Source of the DNA: Owenia fusiformis
Lineage: Eukaryota; Annelida; Polychaeta; Sabellida; Oweniidae
Direction: 5' to 3'
Length of the DNA stretch: 64,000 nucleotides
Assembly: GCA_903813345.2 (NCBI GenBank)
Contig: CAIIXF020000012.1
Span: 30,595,001 to 30,659,000 of the forward strand
The first letter of the stretch is position 1; every line of letters begins with the position of its first letter. Of this stretch, positions 46,706-60,182 are shown one piece after another. A program made the position numbers and the translations under genes. The notes beneath the pieces are model-generated. The model was not told the DNA's origin. It was given only the letters and a program-made list of their open reading frames with translations, and did not search any database.

Positions 46706-48754
46706 CAGGCTGTTCAAAAGAAACGTACCCAAAGAAATCGCTATATCTTGAAAAATATGATGCCTTGGACACCTGTTTAAAAGACAGTTGTACTAGGAAA
46801 ATACGAAAAACACAGTCAGAGGTGACTGCAACTGCAAAAAAACTAAATAACCTGCTAACCATAGTGTTTTGGCTCTTCAAAATTTGGCACAAATCATCTT
46901 CATTCAATGTATGGTAAATCTGTAGATTAACTATGGTTAGAAAGTTATTTTTTGGTTTTTATGTAACCACCAAAAGTGGTGACATATTGTTATGGTCTCC
47001 GTTTTTTTGTTATTATGTCACCACCAAAAGTGGTGACATATTGTTATGGTCTCCGTTTTTTTGCGACGGCGGTTGGCGTCTGGCGTCCGGCGTCTGTAAC
47101 AATTTCTTACAACTTCCTATAACTTAACAAATACTGTTAAGACTGACTTCAATTTTTTTCTAAATCATCTACATGTTCTCAGAAGTTCAAATCTGACTTT
47201 AGATTTTACATTTGACCTTCAATGACCTTCTCAAGGTCAAAAAGGTCTTTTTTCAACTTGCTTCACATTGACTAAATTTTTTTTCAAAATCATCTACATG
47301 TTCTCAGAAATTCAAATCTGACTTTAGATTTGACTTTAGATTTGACATTTGACCTTCAAATCTGACTTTAGATTTGACATTCGACCTTCAATGACCTTCT
47401 CAAGGTCAAAAAAGGTCAAAAAGGTCTGTTTTCAACTTGCTTCAAATTGACTAAATGTTTTTTTCAAAATCATCTACGTGTTCTCAGAAATTCAAATCTG
47501 ACTTAAGATTTGACTTAAGATTTGACATTTGACCTTCAATGACCTTCTCAAGGTCAAAAAAGGTCAAAAAGGTCTGTTTTCAACTTGCTTCAAATTGACT
47601 AAAAATAAATTTCAAAATCATCTACGTGTTCTCAGAAATTCAAATCTGACTTTAGATTTGACTTAAGATTTGACATTTGACCTTCAATGACCTTCTCAAA
47701 GTCAAAAAAGGTCAAAAAGGTCTTTTTTCAACTTGCTTCAAATTGATTAATTTTTTTTTTCAAAATCATCTACATGTTCTCAGAAATTCAAATCTGACTT
47801 TAGATTTGACATTTGACCTTCAATGACCTTCTCAATGTCAAAAAAGGTATTTTTTCATCTTGCTTCAAATTGACTAAATTTTTTTTCAAAATCATCTACA
47901 TGTTCTCAGAAATTCAAATATGACTTAAGATTTGACATTTGACCTTCAATGACCTTCTCAAGGTCAAAAAAGGTCAAAAAGGTCTTTTTTCAACTTGCTT
48001 CAAATTGACTAATTTTTTTTTCAAGATCATCTACATGTTCTCAGAAATTCAAATCTGATTTTAGATTTGACATTTGACCTTTAATGACCTTCTCAAGGTC
48101 AAAAAAGGTCAAAAAGGTCTGTTTTCAACTTGCTTCAAATTGACCAAATTTTTTTTCAAAATCATCTACATCTTTTCAGAAGTTCAAATTTGACTTTACA
48201 AGTTCTCAGAAGTTCAAATCTGACTTTAGATTTGACCTTTGACCTTCAATGACCTTCTCAAGGTCAAAAAGGTCTTTTTTCAACTTGCTTCAAATTGACT
48301 AATTTTTTTTTCAAAATCATCTACATGTTCTCAGAAGTTCTTCTTAAGGTCAAAAGGTATTTTCCAACTTGCTTTAAATTGACCAAATTGTTTTAGGTGG
48401 TGACATTTTGTCATGTTAATGCCTTGTATTGCTGTTGCAGTCCCCCCTGACTGTGTTTTTCGTATTTTGCTAGTACAACTGTCTTTTGAACAGGTGTCCA
48501 AGGCATCATGTTTTACAACTAACTAACAACAGGAGCTATATATACACAGTCTCTTTTTTCTTTTCCTGAACAAATGAACATAATTGAATAAGTTTTTTCC
48601 AAGATATAGCGATTTTCCATTCATGTTTTTTCTATTTAGCTAAGAACAGGAGCTATACATACACAGTCTCTTCTTGAAAAAATGAACACAATTGGATTAG
48701 TTTTTTCCAAGATATAGCAATTTCCTTGGGTTGCGTTTTTGTTTGAACACCCTG
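46706..48754. mobile_element. Tc1/mariner-type MITE interrupted by another repeat
   Basis: Ends CAGGCTGTTCAAAAGAAACG and, reversed, CAGGGTGTTCAAACAAAAAC, with TA on both flanks. The arms pair for about 150 bp, for example GTCCAAGGCATCAT and TACGAAAAACACAGTC. The palindrome-headed minisatellite at 46958-48425 sits inside. Without it the element would be about 580 bp. The right part has its own tandem duplication of about 110 bp (48530-48720). Confidence 0.75.
46958..48425. repeat. GTGGTGACA-headed repeat with a 120-155-bp minisatellite
   Basis: The head, with CCACCAAAAGTGGTGACATA and TTGTTATGGTCTC, is present twice (about 46968 and 47024). Then come nine or ten units containing ATCATCTACATGTTCTCAGA, CAAATCTGACTTTAGATTTG and TTCAATGACCTTCTCAAGGT. 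The tail is AGGTGGTGACATTTTG. Head and tail alone recur at 53067-53195 and 54026-54170, so the minisatellite is an expansion within a dispersed element. No coding capacity. Confidence 0.85.
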
Positions 48755-49008
48755 TACCTTGTATATAATGTCAGAACCTATAACCTATACACATGAATAC
48801 ATTATTATTAATGGTTATGAGATCCAAATTACCCCTAAAGTGGCAGTCATTAGGCTTTAATGGGAATTTGAAATATTAATGTGCCAGAACTTAAATTATG
48901 AAAGTATATGATTTAATTGGTGACTAAGATTTTGATGGGGTATATACTGTTCATATATTCAGTAATATCTCTAGAACTGGTTAGATGTGTGAAAAGAAAT
49001 TCAGTGGT

Positions 49009-50328
49009 AAAGGCCCGGTCACACCGCCTAGACGTTGCTGGAGTGTTCCTTGAACGTTGAAAAAAATCATCAACGCTCGTAAACGTTCACCACCATTTAA
49101 CAAAAGTTGGCATCCGTTAAAGCAACGCTGTAAACGCTCGGCCAACGCGGATGTTTCTCGAGTGGCCATCCTAACGCTCCAAAAGTTTTGAGCTGCTCAA
49201 AATATTGCGAGCGTTGAAAAAGGGACAATTTCACGCCCTGGCAAAGTTTATCACCGATCCACCAACGCCCAGTCAAAGTTTGGCACCGCTAGACGCAAGT
49301 TCGTGGACGCTTGAATCCGCTAGACCAACGCAGAAATCTTAAACGCTGGACCACCGCTGCTTCGCCAGCGTTGCCGGGCGATTAAACGTTGCACAAACGT
49401 CGGTGGAGCGGTTGTTAGCGTTTTATCAGCGTACATGGGGCTGTTGGAACTGTGTCGGACCTTGTCGCAGCGTTCCATGGCGGCGATGAACTTTGCTTTG
49501 GCGTTGGTATAGAGGTGTCGGAGCGGGACCAGAATTTGGCTATAAATACGTGGAGAAATGCACCACTGTGTAGAACACTGTGGAGACACTTGTGCATTTT
49601 ACATTTGATATATATTCATGTCTGGCATTTCAATTTTTTGCATTGTAAATTCCTAAAAAATTAAGCACTCAAAGTTTGTGATTTTGGATTTTAAAAAGGT
49701 GAATTATGCGATTTTTGTTTTTCATTAAATGTTAATACAAATAGACTTTTACTGAGACCTTTATTCAAATATGCAGCAATGCAAAAATTTGTCATGCGTC
49801 ATGATTATTACTTTGCTATAAATGTTATTTGACATTGTTAAAGCAATTTGAACGTAAATCGGTTCCAAGTAATGGAAATGCAACGATTAAATTGTGATAT
49901 GTTTGTTTGAAATGATATGAGAGATTATTAAAGAAAATTGTAATGTTATTCATTCTTAATGTCATATTACATTAATAGAAGCACTTTAGATTTAAAACAT
50001 TTCTTCTTTAATCCTTGAAGGACTTTTGTTAAAGTTACAAATTCCAATAAAGGTCTTTACTCTTAAACACTTCCCACTTGAAATAATTTCCCAGTAGTCA
50101 AACGCGATATGCTGCTAAACCAACGCTGCTGCTATTTATACCCCCGCCAAGGCAACGCTCTCATGCGCAGAACGCCGCTATACCAACGCTCGCATTACCG
50201 CTAAACAAACGCTAGCTACCGCTCGCAACCGCTTAACCAACGCTAAAGCAACGCCGGCTTCAGCGGTGCACCGCTAAGCCAACGCCCGTGTTTTTGTTTG
50301 CCCGTTTGGGCGGTGTGACCGGGCCTTT
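49009..50328. mobile_element. 1.32-kb TIR element with many AACGCT motifs
   Basis: Ends AAAGGCCCGGTCACACCGCC and, on the right, GGCGGTGTGACCGGGCCTTT. More than ten CAACGCT or AGCGTT motifs crowd both ends, as expected of subterminal transposase-binding sites; the centre (49600-50040) is AT-rich and lacks them. No transposase. The superfamily is undecided because no target duplication is clear. Confidence 0.8.
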
Positions 50329-53066
50329 ATACTGGTTGTATCTCTACAACTGGTCAAGTGTGTAAAGAATAATATTGCAGTAATATATCGAGAACTGGTA
50401 GAATGTGTGAAAAATAATACTGGAAGCTGGTTTAAGGCATAAAAATATATATGTTGATGTGTTCCTTCATATGCTAATTAATTTATAACCTAAAATGATT
50501 GCATTGTATTTAGAGTACTGGGTAACCAAAAATTAAGAAGGTAATTCCAAAGTTATACATTTTTAGGTTACCCTTTATAGTAAATAACCTTTAACATTTG
50601 ATAAAACAAATATAACTAACTTTAAAGTAGAATATAAATTGAGATAACATCACTTCGAGAAAGATTATAAATTGCTAATATAATATAAGGCTAAGAAAAA
50701 GACATTTCCTTTTACTGGTCATTGAGGCCCTGAGATTTTAGACCTCTTTGACAGTTTGGAAAATGTTTACTCATTAAAAAAATACTTTGTCCTAAGAACA
50801 TGCAAATTGAAATTTTTTTCAATATTGTTGAATGTTTGAATAAATATATTAATTTTTGTTGCTTTAAGGCATTACATGTTTATACAAATTATTAGGAATT
50901 TGATCAAGTTAAGCTCTTTTTCTCAATATTTCTACCTGCTACCTGACAACAGGAAAATAGATGAAAACTACAGACGGAACTGCCAGACATTAACAACAGG
51001 CAAAACTGTTGGTGTTAAATCATGGAAATATATCCAAAATCTTTGTGCAACAACAAGCAATTGTTCGTAAAACCTGAGAAAATCTCATATTGCTACTATT
51101 TACCTTTAAATGCAACTATTTTGGCCTAGCCTAAAGTATTGGTGTGTTTTGACGATTTGTGAACATAACCTCCAGTTCAGGGTTAGGTACCCATCAAGAT
51201 TAAATTTACATGTACTTTTAATCAATATTTTATATCTGACAAATGTATTTGATTCAAGTAGTGCAGACTTATGTACTGTGAATCATCAATGCAAAATAGA
51301 TTCTATGGCCTCTACAGTATAAAGGCACTTGATCAACTGTTTAATTTAAAATAAATTCTATGTTACCGTTTTTCTATATATATAATTATGTAGATAGATA
51401 AATAGCCTGATACATGTATATTGTAGTTTATTTGTATAACTGTTTAAAATGGCTGTTATTCAACTTTTAAATCACACTTTCACACTTAAATCAAGATATG
51501 TAATGATTATTTTTTGCCCTGGAATATAGGTTAGGCACACTCAAATGTGTCCTTTTCAGAAAATACATTTAAAGAACTTCTTTCAAAATGGTGGTTATAA
51601 ATTAAAATAAGTAAAACAGGAGTTTTTTATCTTATTTTTTGATAAGGCTGACATGCTATATCTCATTCTAATTTTTGGCAGCCATTTTTCAAAATGGCGG
51701 CAAAAGATTAATATGATGAAAATAGATTTTTGAACTAGAGTATAGGTTAGCATTCTCCAATGTCCTTGTCAGAGACTACTTGAAAGGGGAGCATTTTTGT
51801 TGACCCACTAAAACCTTTCTGTGTTGGACATGTCTCTATCAAAAATACAAGAATTACTTAGCAGCTAATTTCCAAAATGGCTGCAAAAGTTCAATATGAT
51901 GAAAATGGGATGATAATTTTGTGCATAACTTATTCCCCTCTGCATTTTAAAGACGACACTCAAAAAAAGTTACCAAAGTGGATTCTATAGATTATAATAC
52001 AATGTATACCTAAAATACATGCCTACAGTAACTGACTATAAATAACTGAAGAGATTGTGACAGTTATCTTAAAAATGTTTTTTTTCTGTTTCAGGAGATG
52101 AGAATCAAGGTATGCGCAGCTAGGATGGTGAATTGACGCATTAAAAGTATAGAAACCTAACCCCCAAAAATTGCTACTAGAAAAGAAAGGTTTGTATTAT
52201 TTATATTTATTTATTTAGCCTCCAATACTGAAGAATAGTTTGACAATTAAAACAATCTTACACTATACCCTTATGCTAATTAAACAATTAAAATATCATG
52301 AATTATACAGGTATACATGAGCAAAATTTAGACCCAAAATAACTATGGATACATTGGTAGATCAGCCAAAAAATCTTCTTTGGTACATAATTGAGACATT
52401 CTTACATGAAATAATCAAAACATTATCCCAGTTTTTCATTGGAAACTCCATGCCTAAAATAATGTTTAATAAAACCTCACTTGAAAGTTTCTTAAATATA
52501 TATCTTTTATTGACTCTTTGATGTCATCACAATGAAATATTAGTCAGAGACAAAAATAACATTAAAAGTTACAATTTCAAATACTTTTTATTTCCTAAAT
52601 TGTAAACTTCCCAACTTTAATGCGAACCTCAAATACAAGTCTAAAGATGACACCATATATAGTACATATAGCAATGAATCAACATTAGTTCTAATAGAGG
52701 TACAGTATTTGACACAAATTTTACACCTAAAATCAGTGATCCATTTCAATGATCTTCAGTTTCTATACAATTTGTCTACTGTCTTTTGAAAACAATTTCT
52801 AAAGAAATATTTTGTTATGAAACACAAACAATGAAATTTTTCTTGTAATGAATGAGGAACTAGTACACTCCTTTCAGTTGGATATCAGGCTCTACTTACT
52901 AATAACAATGGCGTCTATTTAGTTAAAGGTGCTAAACAGTTCAATTGATACCAGGAAGTTGTCTCATTCCCCTTTAAAGGGGACCTTAGCCTTGCTTGCA
53001 AGAAACATTTGAAAATACCATCACCAGGATTAGTAAGTTTAAGGTGAATCTAAATTGAGACATTTT
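50329..53066. other. Non-coding stretch with weak exon-like signals
   Basis: 50329-50440 has repeats of about 65 bp with GAACTGGTNNNATGTGTG. A frame at 50876-51070 includes NYRRNCQTLTTGKTVGVKSW before a possible donor, and 52096-52110 has microexon-like borders. Neither is assigned. The rest has AAAATGG-rich AT sequence. Confidence 0.35.
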
Positions 53067-53195
53067 TATGTCATCACCAAAAGTGGTGACACATTGTTAT
53101 GGTCTCAATTTTTTGTGATGGTAGTAGCTTCCAGCGTCTGACATTTGGCATCTGTAACAAATGGCAGATGATGACATTTTGCATGTTCATGCCTT
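53067..53195. repeat. GTGGTGACA-headed repeat, short copy
   Basis: Head ATGTCATCACCAAAAGTGGT and TTGTTATGGTCTC, then GCGTCTGACATTTGGC, and tail ATGATGACATTTTGCATG. Same family as 46958-48425 without the minisatellite. Confidence 0.7.
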
Positions 53196-54025
53196 ATTGA
53201 AAAATGCATATATACCTGACCATGTTATTTCCTGGTATAAAATAAAGTTTGAAGACGCTTGTGTCCATGCATTTTCTTACTTTTTTCAGGGTGGGTAGTA
53301 TCTTTGCATTATCATCTTTTAGTAAACCTTGTAAGCGATCGATGCCAACTCCAGGATGTGCTGATAGTTAAAGACCAAACATTTGAAATAACTGTCTCCA
53401 ATTTCCAAATTTCTTCAAGTTTCTCAACAACTTTGTATTTGAAAAATGTTAATCTTTTTTTGTTTAAAGGCAGAATCAGAGCTTATAGGGGGTGAAAATT
53501 GCAAACAACCTTAATACTTTTGATTTACCAATGTATTCCTTACCATCTCAAATATATACGGCTGTTTCACGCTATTGTGCGCAAATGTGTTGCGTAGTGT
53601 CCGTAGCCCTTTCTAGAAAATATACTCCTACACTGCCAAATAAGGAGATAAATGAGCAAGTGTCATCAATAATTTATTTACGGACATGATGCCATCATCC
53701 CATATTAGAAACCAAAAAATAAAAAGTGCCAGAAAGCCTATTTATCCTTCCATCTGATAAAATGTCCTTTGAAAAAAGAGCTCACGACAAAACAGCTTAA
53801 TGTCTAATAAATGCTGCATATCTGTTATCAGTTATTTAAGTGTTATCCCAAATAATGGTCTTAAATATACAGGTTATTTGAGGATAAGGTCAAAATCATT
53901 TAATTTAACAACATTATTTTTCTGCCAATATTTTTCGACCTAAAATTAAATCTTTTTAATGGAACAATTCAGCAATATTACCCTTTGAGCTCCATTGCCT
54001 CCATCAAACAGCTTCTTCCACAGAT

Positions 54026-54170
54026 GTTTATGTCACCACTTGTTATGTCACTACTTGTGTGACACATTGTTGTTATACAGTCCCCAACTTTTTGTAGCTG
54101 TATGGCATTCTTTGATTGGTGTTTGTAACAAATGGCATGTGGTGACATTTTGCATTTAAATGCCCTGTTG
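54026..54170. repeat. GTGGTGACA-headed repeat, diverged copy
   Basis: Head TATGTCACCACTTG, body GTTTGTAACAAATGGCATG, tail GTGGTGACATTTTGCATTTA. Confidence 0.6.
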
Positions 54171-55373
54171 CTATTTACAATCAAAACCATTTTTCCTGAT
54201 ATCTTATTTTTCTTTTTGGTGTTTGTATCTACAAGTTTTACTGTAATACTATATATGTATCCTCTTTATCAGCAATTTAGAAAATACTAGAAGTAAGACA
54301 CACATGTACTGGCATTCCTTATCAGTAATACAGTGTTTAAAAATCTCATTTTATTCATTCAATACTAGATAGATAGTCTGGGCCATGCAGAGATATTGAT
54401 TGATTCTAAGGAAATGAGAAAAATGGCTGACTGCCGCTCGTAAGTAAATTCATTCGATGGTCATATTTTTACATAAAAGGTACAATAAAAGTGTGTTGGA
54501 TCATTACGGATTGAAGAATATGGATATGTTCGTGGTACTTAAATTGTATAGAAATTTGAGGAAAATAGATACTGTTTTAGATTGTATAGAGGAATTACAG
54601 TGAAGAAGGCATGATATTAGGGAGTTTTTAAGCGTGGGTATCTTCTTTATATTGCATTGGGAATATGGATAAGTGAAGGAAGGAGAAAATGGAATATGCA
54701 AACTTTTGGAAGAATGGAAATTGATAAAGATGGCCATTGATAGATTTTGCTGGTCTGAAGTTTATGAATTTGAATTAGCAAAAATGATTAAAAGGAGGAA
54801 ATGTTATGCAAAGAGGCTTTTCTACAGATTTTCTTATGAATGTTTGGAAGTCAGATTTGATTTGTGGACCATGCCATATTATTGTTATCACATATTTTTA
54901 ATTGCTGTATTACTGTTATTATTTTGTTCTAATGGGCTTTCATCTGTCTGAGTGGATTGGTGTTTGCCACAAAAATCTTGTCATCAAAATTCCACGAAAA
55001 TCTCTTTCCTGTTGAAATTTGTACAGATGAAAGAGCAAACTAGTGCCAGGATCTGCTTAGGTTTTGGGCATGCTGGGTAAATTACTTGGTGGCCATTTTG
55101 AATTTTTGGTAGTATAATATTTATCAGTGTGACTTTCTTGTTGTGACATGATCAGTCCTAATTGGGTAAAATGACTGGATTTTACCTACTAATAAGGCAG
55201 TATCTCACCAGAATTAGAATAATTAGATGCTGCATGCACCGTCTGATACAAAACTGTAAATTGCATGTTACCCTGTTGATAGGAACAATCTGAAAAACAA
55301 TATGTGGTGTGTCATCAGAATAAGCTCAATAATAAACCTTTTGAAATTCACTGCCTTTAATTAAAGTGGCTAG
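54171..55373. other. Non-coding stretch with one unassigned frame
   Basis: A plus-strand frame at 54673-54951 (WSEVYEFELAKMIKRRKCYA, ending in a hydrophobic stretch) continues upstream in the same frame across two stops. It could be a decayed gene or chance in AT-rich DNA. A strong donor-like GTAAGT follows ATGGCTGACTGCCGCTC at 54424-54440, but its phase does not fit the exon at 60183. Confidence 0.3.
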
Positions 55374-55653
55374 CAAGGAGGATTGGCTCCAAGAGTTTGG
55401 AGATGTTGTGATTCCAAATTCAAATTCAAACAGCTGCCATTTTGTTCACTTCAACATTTGAATCGTGAATTTTGTTCCTATTTCTAAATGAAATTTCCAA
55501 TACTTACAAGAAATGATCGAGATATTGGTGCGAATCTTTTGGACGTTTTTTTATGAATTTACAGTCGGTTATAATTTCAGAAAAATTAAGACATTTAGAT
55601 GTTGTCATTGTTGAAAAATATCGAGTTTTGATCCTGGGAGCCAATCCTCCTTG
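55374..55653. mobile_element. 280-bp MITE with CAAGGAGGATTGGCTCC ends
   Basis: Inverted ends CAAGGAGGATTGGCTCC. The interior is shared with about 13361-13600 inside the paralogue 1 intron. No coding capacity. Confidence 0.75.
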
Positions 55654-57486
55654 ATTGCACAGTATAAGTTTGACCTCTGAATGTCAATTAAGAAATCCCC
55701 TTTATAGTGTATGTCCATAAAAGCATATAACTTTTATGATTGGATTGAGTAATTAAATTAGATCGTTAGCCCAGGAATAAGATATAAATCGCATGGAATA
55801 TCACTCAGTTTATGAATTGTAGTAAAAAAAGTCAATTTGTTACAGCACTTTCTTTTTTTATTAATTAATTATGGCGTCTGGCATAAATGACCTTGACCCC
55901 TTCAATATGTAAAAGTCATTCACTTCCCGACGTGGAGTAAGATTGCTTATAACAAGATTCTATGCATTTATAACTTCAAAATACAACTTTGTACGTTCAA
56001 TAAAAGAAGAAAGATATGTCGGTGTTTATTCAGTCCATTGCACATATAAAGATGAGCAGTGTTATCATATAAAATATAAAAATTGTATCCAAACATTAAG
56101 ACTTGCTCTTGAAACATCAATTGATATAAAAGTTCTTTTAAACGCTTATCAATCAATGTATGTCAGGCCATCAATAGTACAATACTAAACAAAATTTATA
56201 CTCATTGAACGATATCTCATTTCCTGGGCAACATTGCTGGGCCATTATATCCATTATTGGCCCCTATAACGTCACATATTGCTCAGGTCAAGTAAATACC
56301 TTCTAATCTAGTACTAGTACCCCCTAGAACAGGCCCGGCAAGGTTGTTATAACATAGCATCATGATTCCTTTAGGTTTCACTTGCTCTAACTTCACTCTG
56401 ATATCTGGATCAACCAAATAAAATGCTAATTTTAATGATTTTTTAATGATACTCAAAGCAAAATTGTCGTTTTCACTGCACCCTGTTTTATGGTTAAATA
56501 AAATAAATAAAACATTGACTGACTGTTTCTTTAATAGGACCATAAATTATTTCTTCACCACCATTATCATTTTAAAGTGTGACACCTGGCGAAAAAAATA
56601 TGTGGGCACTTCTGATTGATTATTGAACGATCTCTCCAATGACACACCACATATGAAAAAGACACTGAGCTCACATGGTGCATAGGGCAAAAAGTGAAAA
56701 GATTTGCAACAAAAATGGTGGCCATTTGGATTTTTCGAAAGAATTTTGTTAATTTTTGTTACAAAATTATTTCTTAAAAGAACTGCTTATATTGACATTG
56801 GATATTACAATGCAGAACACATGAAATTATTTATTAAGATATTAAATGGTAAAAAAGTGAATTTTGCAAGGCTAAAAATGGTAGCCACTATTGTTGACAG
56901 ACAAATTGACTGACAGATGGATGGACAAATAAGTAATAGCTATAGCTCGCACTGTGAGCTTATAAATAACATTAGAATCACTATTTTTCATGTGTTATCA
57001 TTTGCCATGTGTAAATTTGATCTACATGTTTTATCAAAGAGCACAATCATTATTTTGAACTTAAAGAAATGCCAATGTTCTGAAGAAATTAGATCAACCA
57101 AAAACCCCAAAAATATTTCTAGCTCAGTGGTTACTGAACAGATTTGAACTCTGAACAGAATTTCAACATTTATATATCATATATCATTTATTTAGAGTAT
57201 AACAATCATCAATGTTTACTTTATTTCGTACTAATTCTACTATTTTAACAATTTGTACTTCTTAAAAAGTGTCTTAAAATGATATTTTATCCAAGGGGAG
57301 TTTAATGTGTTTCTTCAAAGTATAAGGTAATTGAAAATAACTTATTTTTTAGAGCACAGTGTTCTTTTTCTTCTTCATGCTCATGTTGACTTTTATGTTA
57401 TAAACTAACTTCTTTGATCACATTTTTGTAAATTTCTTTATCCTTTTGTCATTTTACTATGTTTGATAAATTATTTTGATGATATC
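55654..57486. other. Non-coding stretch
   Basis: AT-rich, with short open frames only and no recognised domain, splice pair or RNA. Confidence 0.4.
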
Positions 57487-57702
57487 ACTGCAGTGATCTC
57501 CCCAGCATTAAAGCAAATGGACGCAGCACCCACTTGAGATTTTGAAACTAGGCTTGCACCCACCTGAAAATCCATTTTCACCCAATTTAACATGACAAAA
57601 ATCATGAAAAATTGGCATATTTTGACCAATTTGGGTCTGAACTGTGAAAATGAGAATTTTGCACCCACTTGAGAAAAAATCCTGTGGAGATCACTGCACT
57701 GA
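57487..57702. mobile_element. 210-bp MITE with CAGTGATCTCC ends
   Basis: Inverted ends GCAGTGATCTCCCCAG and CTGTGGAGATCACTGC. CACTG is shared at both flanks. The interior carries GCACCCAC(C/T)TGA boxes. The ends resemble hAT-type MITEs. Confidence 0.65.
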
Positions 57703-57934
57703 ACATTGAACAATTACACACAGTTAATATAAATATTTTGTAAATTGAACAAAAGTCAAGGTGAGAGTCATTTAAAATACTGTGACTGATATGTCCGTCA
57801 CTCTTGGTAGATATTCCAAGGGTTTACTTTTTACCATTAATAAGCCTGGCATCCGTGATTCCCATTAAGGCAAACAAGTTTTTAGAGCATTTAAACAGGT
57901 AACATCAATCACATTGCTGTAAAACCTGTCTCAG

Positions 57935-58860
57935 TGAACATCTCTCTCTAATGAACAAGAGTCCTAGTGAACATCTCTCTCTAATGAACAAGAATTTTGT
58001 GAATAACTCTCTCTAATGAACACGAGTCTCAGTGAACATCTGTCTCTCTAATGAACAAGAGTCTTAGTGAACATCTCTCTCTAATGAACACGAGTCTTAG
58101 TGAACATCTCTCTCTAATAAACAAGAGTCTTAGTGGACATCTGCCTCTCTAATGAACACCAGTCTTAGTGAACATCTGCCTCTCTCTAATGAACACAAGG
58201 CTTAGGGAACATCTCTCTCTAATGAACACGAGTCTTAGTGAACATCTCTCTCTAATGAACAAGAATCTTAGTGAACATCTCTCTCTCTAATGAACATGAG
58301 TCTTAGTGAACATCTCTCTCTAATGAACAAGAATCTTAGTGAACATCTCTCTCTCTAATGAACAAGAGTCTTAGTGAACATCTCTCTCTAATGAACATGA
58401 GTCTTAGTGAACATCTCTCTCTAATAAACAAGAATCTTAGTGAACATCTCTCTCTCTAATGAACAAGAGTCTTAGTGAACATCTCTCTCTAATGAACATG
58501 AGTCTTAGTGAACATCTCTCTCTAATAAACAAGAGTCTTAGTGGACATCTGCCTCTCTAATGAACACCAGTCTTAGTGAACATCTGCCTCTCTCTAATGA
58601 ACACAAGGCTTAGGGAACATCTCTCTCTAATGAACACGAGTCTTAGTGAACATCTGTTTCTCTCTAATGAACACCAGCCTTAGTGAACATCTCTCTCTAA
58701 TAAACACCTGTCTAAGTGAACATCTCTCTAATGAACACCAGTTTTAGTGAACACCTCTCTCTTATGAATACCTGTCTTAGTGAAGGCCTCTCTAAAATGA
58801 ATACCAGTTTTAGTGAACTCCTCTCTCTTATGAACACCTATCTGTAGTGAACACTCTTCC
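57935..58860. repeat. 34-bp minisatellite
   Basis: About 27 units of the type AATGAACAAGAGTCTTAGTG plus AACATCTCTCTCT, each made of two halves that both contain TGAACA. Blocks of several units repeat as higher-order groups near 58080-58210 and 58500-58640. Units decay towards the right end. Confidence 0.9.
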
Positions 58861-60182
58861 TTCGCAAATACTCACTGACTCTTAATCTGTATAAATTACC
58901 TCTGTAGTAAACACCTATTAACACTATTTTTTTTCTTTGCAGAAAAATGTTAATTATACACAGGTTTTTATGTATGTATGGCATGATGTATCTTGAGTTG
59001 TGAGATTTGAAATCCAGTTATTAAAACATGAGGTGAATTATTGGTTTGATATCTCTTGTATTTAATATTCTTAGTTTGTATCATCAGCATTGGCAATGAA
59101 ACTATGATTTAATCATCGCAACTACATCACCCCTGAGTAAATTTTCATGTGTTACATGCAAAATAGAGTGGAAAGGAGCAAAATTATAGTTCTTTTATTT
59201 ATATTTATTGAGGAGAACATACAGGAAAATTGTCAAAAAAACAAAAGCTTTATGGTCTTTGATCAAGGGAGAACTAGCTATGTAAGATTTAATGAGTTTT
59301 AGGTGAGATATTATTATATGTAGTAATAATATTAAATGAAGGAAGAAGAGAGGATTAATATTATACAAACAAATGGCGTATTCATTGTCTGCCATATATC
59401 AGACAGGTGACTCACACACACGTATAAAAAGTGATAATCGTCATGTTTTAAAAAGCAAAATAGAGTGGAAAAGAGTGGAATCAGCAAGGAATAAAGTATA
59501 CAGGCATGTAGTTAACACTCTAAATTGTATAGAAATTTTCAAAAACTGAGAATGTTTCTCAAATGTTAGAAAAATAAGGTACCCGTATGATCTAGGGCAA
59601 CATGACATTTTTCTCTCCTAGCTTTGTTTGAAAATCCTTTTGTTTTTCGATGTCATTAATTGACATTTATTGAAAAAATTAATCGTCAGATTATTATAAT
59701 AATTTTTTTATTCATACAATTGAATAGTGCGCCTGTTTTGTAAATGTCATGAACAGATACATATATTTGAACAGTGCTTTATTAATGGTATTAATGAGAC
59801 TTTTGTCACTATTATGAATTTTATTATTTTACCCACACTGTAATAAATGTAAAATTAATCTATAAAAAGTCAACACAATCTGTTATTTTAAATACAAAAA
59901 TAGATAATTTCATTATTTTTTCAACCTTTCCCTGCATAATATTCCATTTCCATTTTTCTTTTTATATTGTTATATTAATTGCATGGCCAATTAATTAATT
60001 ATTTTTGAGTTCTGGTCTTTGAACTGAGGTTGACATTTGATATCATTTTACACATGGGAGACCCATTCACTCGACTAAATACCAGATTCCTGATGTTTTA
60101 TCCTTTTAATACGACGGTAATCTAATTGTATTGTACATTGATATTGCAAAATTAATATTTAAAAAAATTACTGTTTTTTCAG
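58861..60182. other. Stretch before the AT-hook exon, probably its 5' intron
   Basis: AT-rich with no recognised exon. It ends in a good acceptor (TTACTGTTTTTTCAG) directly before the ATG at 60183, so at least the right end should be an intron in the 5' untranslated region. Confidence 0.45.

Noticed and set aside
48981-49664. Open frames in the AACGCT-rich element
   Set aside because: Caused by GC-rich subterminal repeats; no transposase motif.
57935-58860. CRISPR-like spacing of a short repeat
   Set aside because: The unit is continuous with no unique spacers, in an animal genome.
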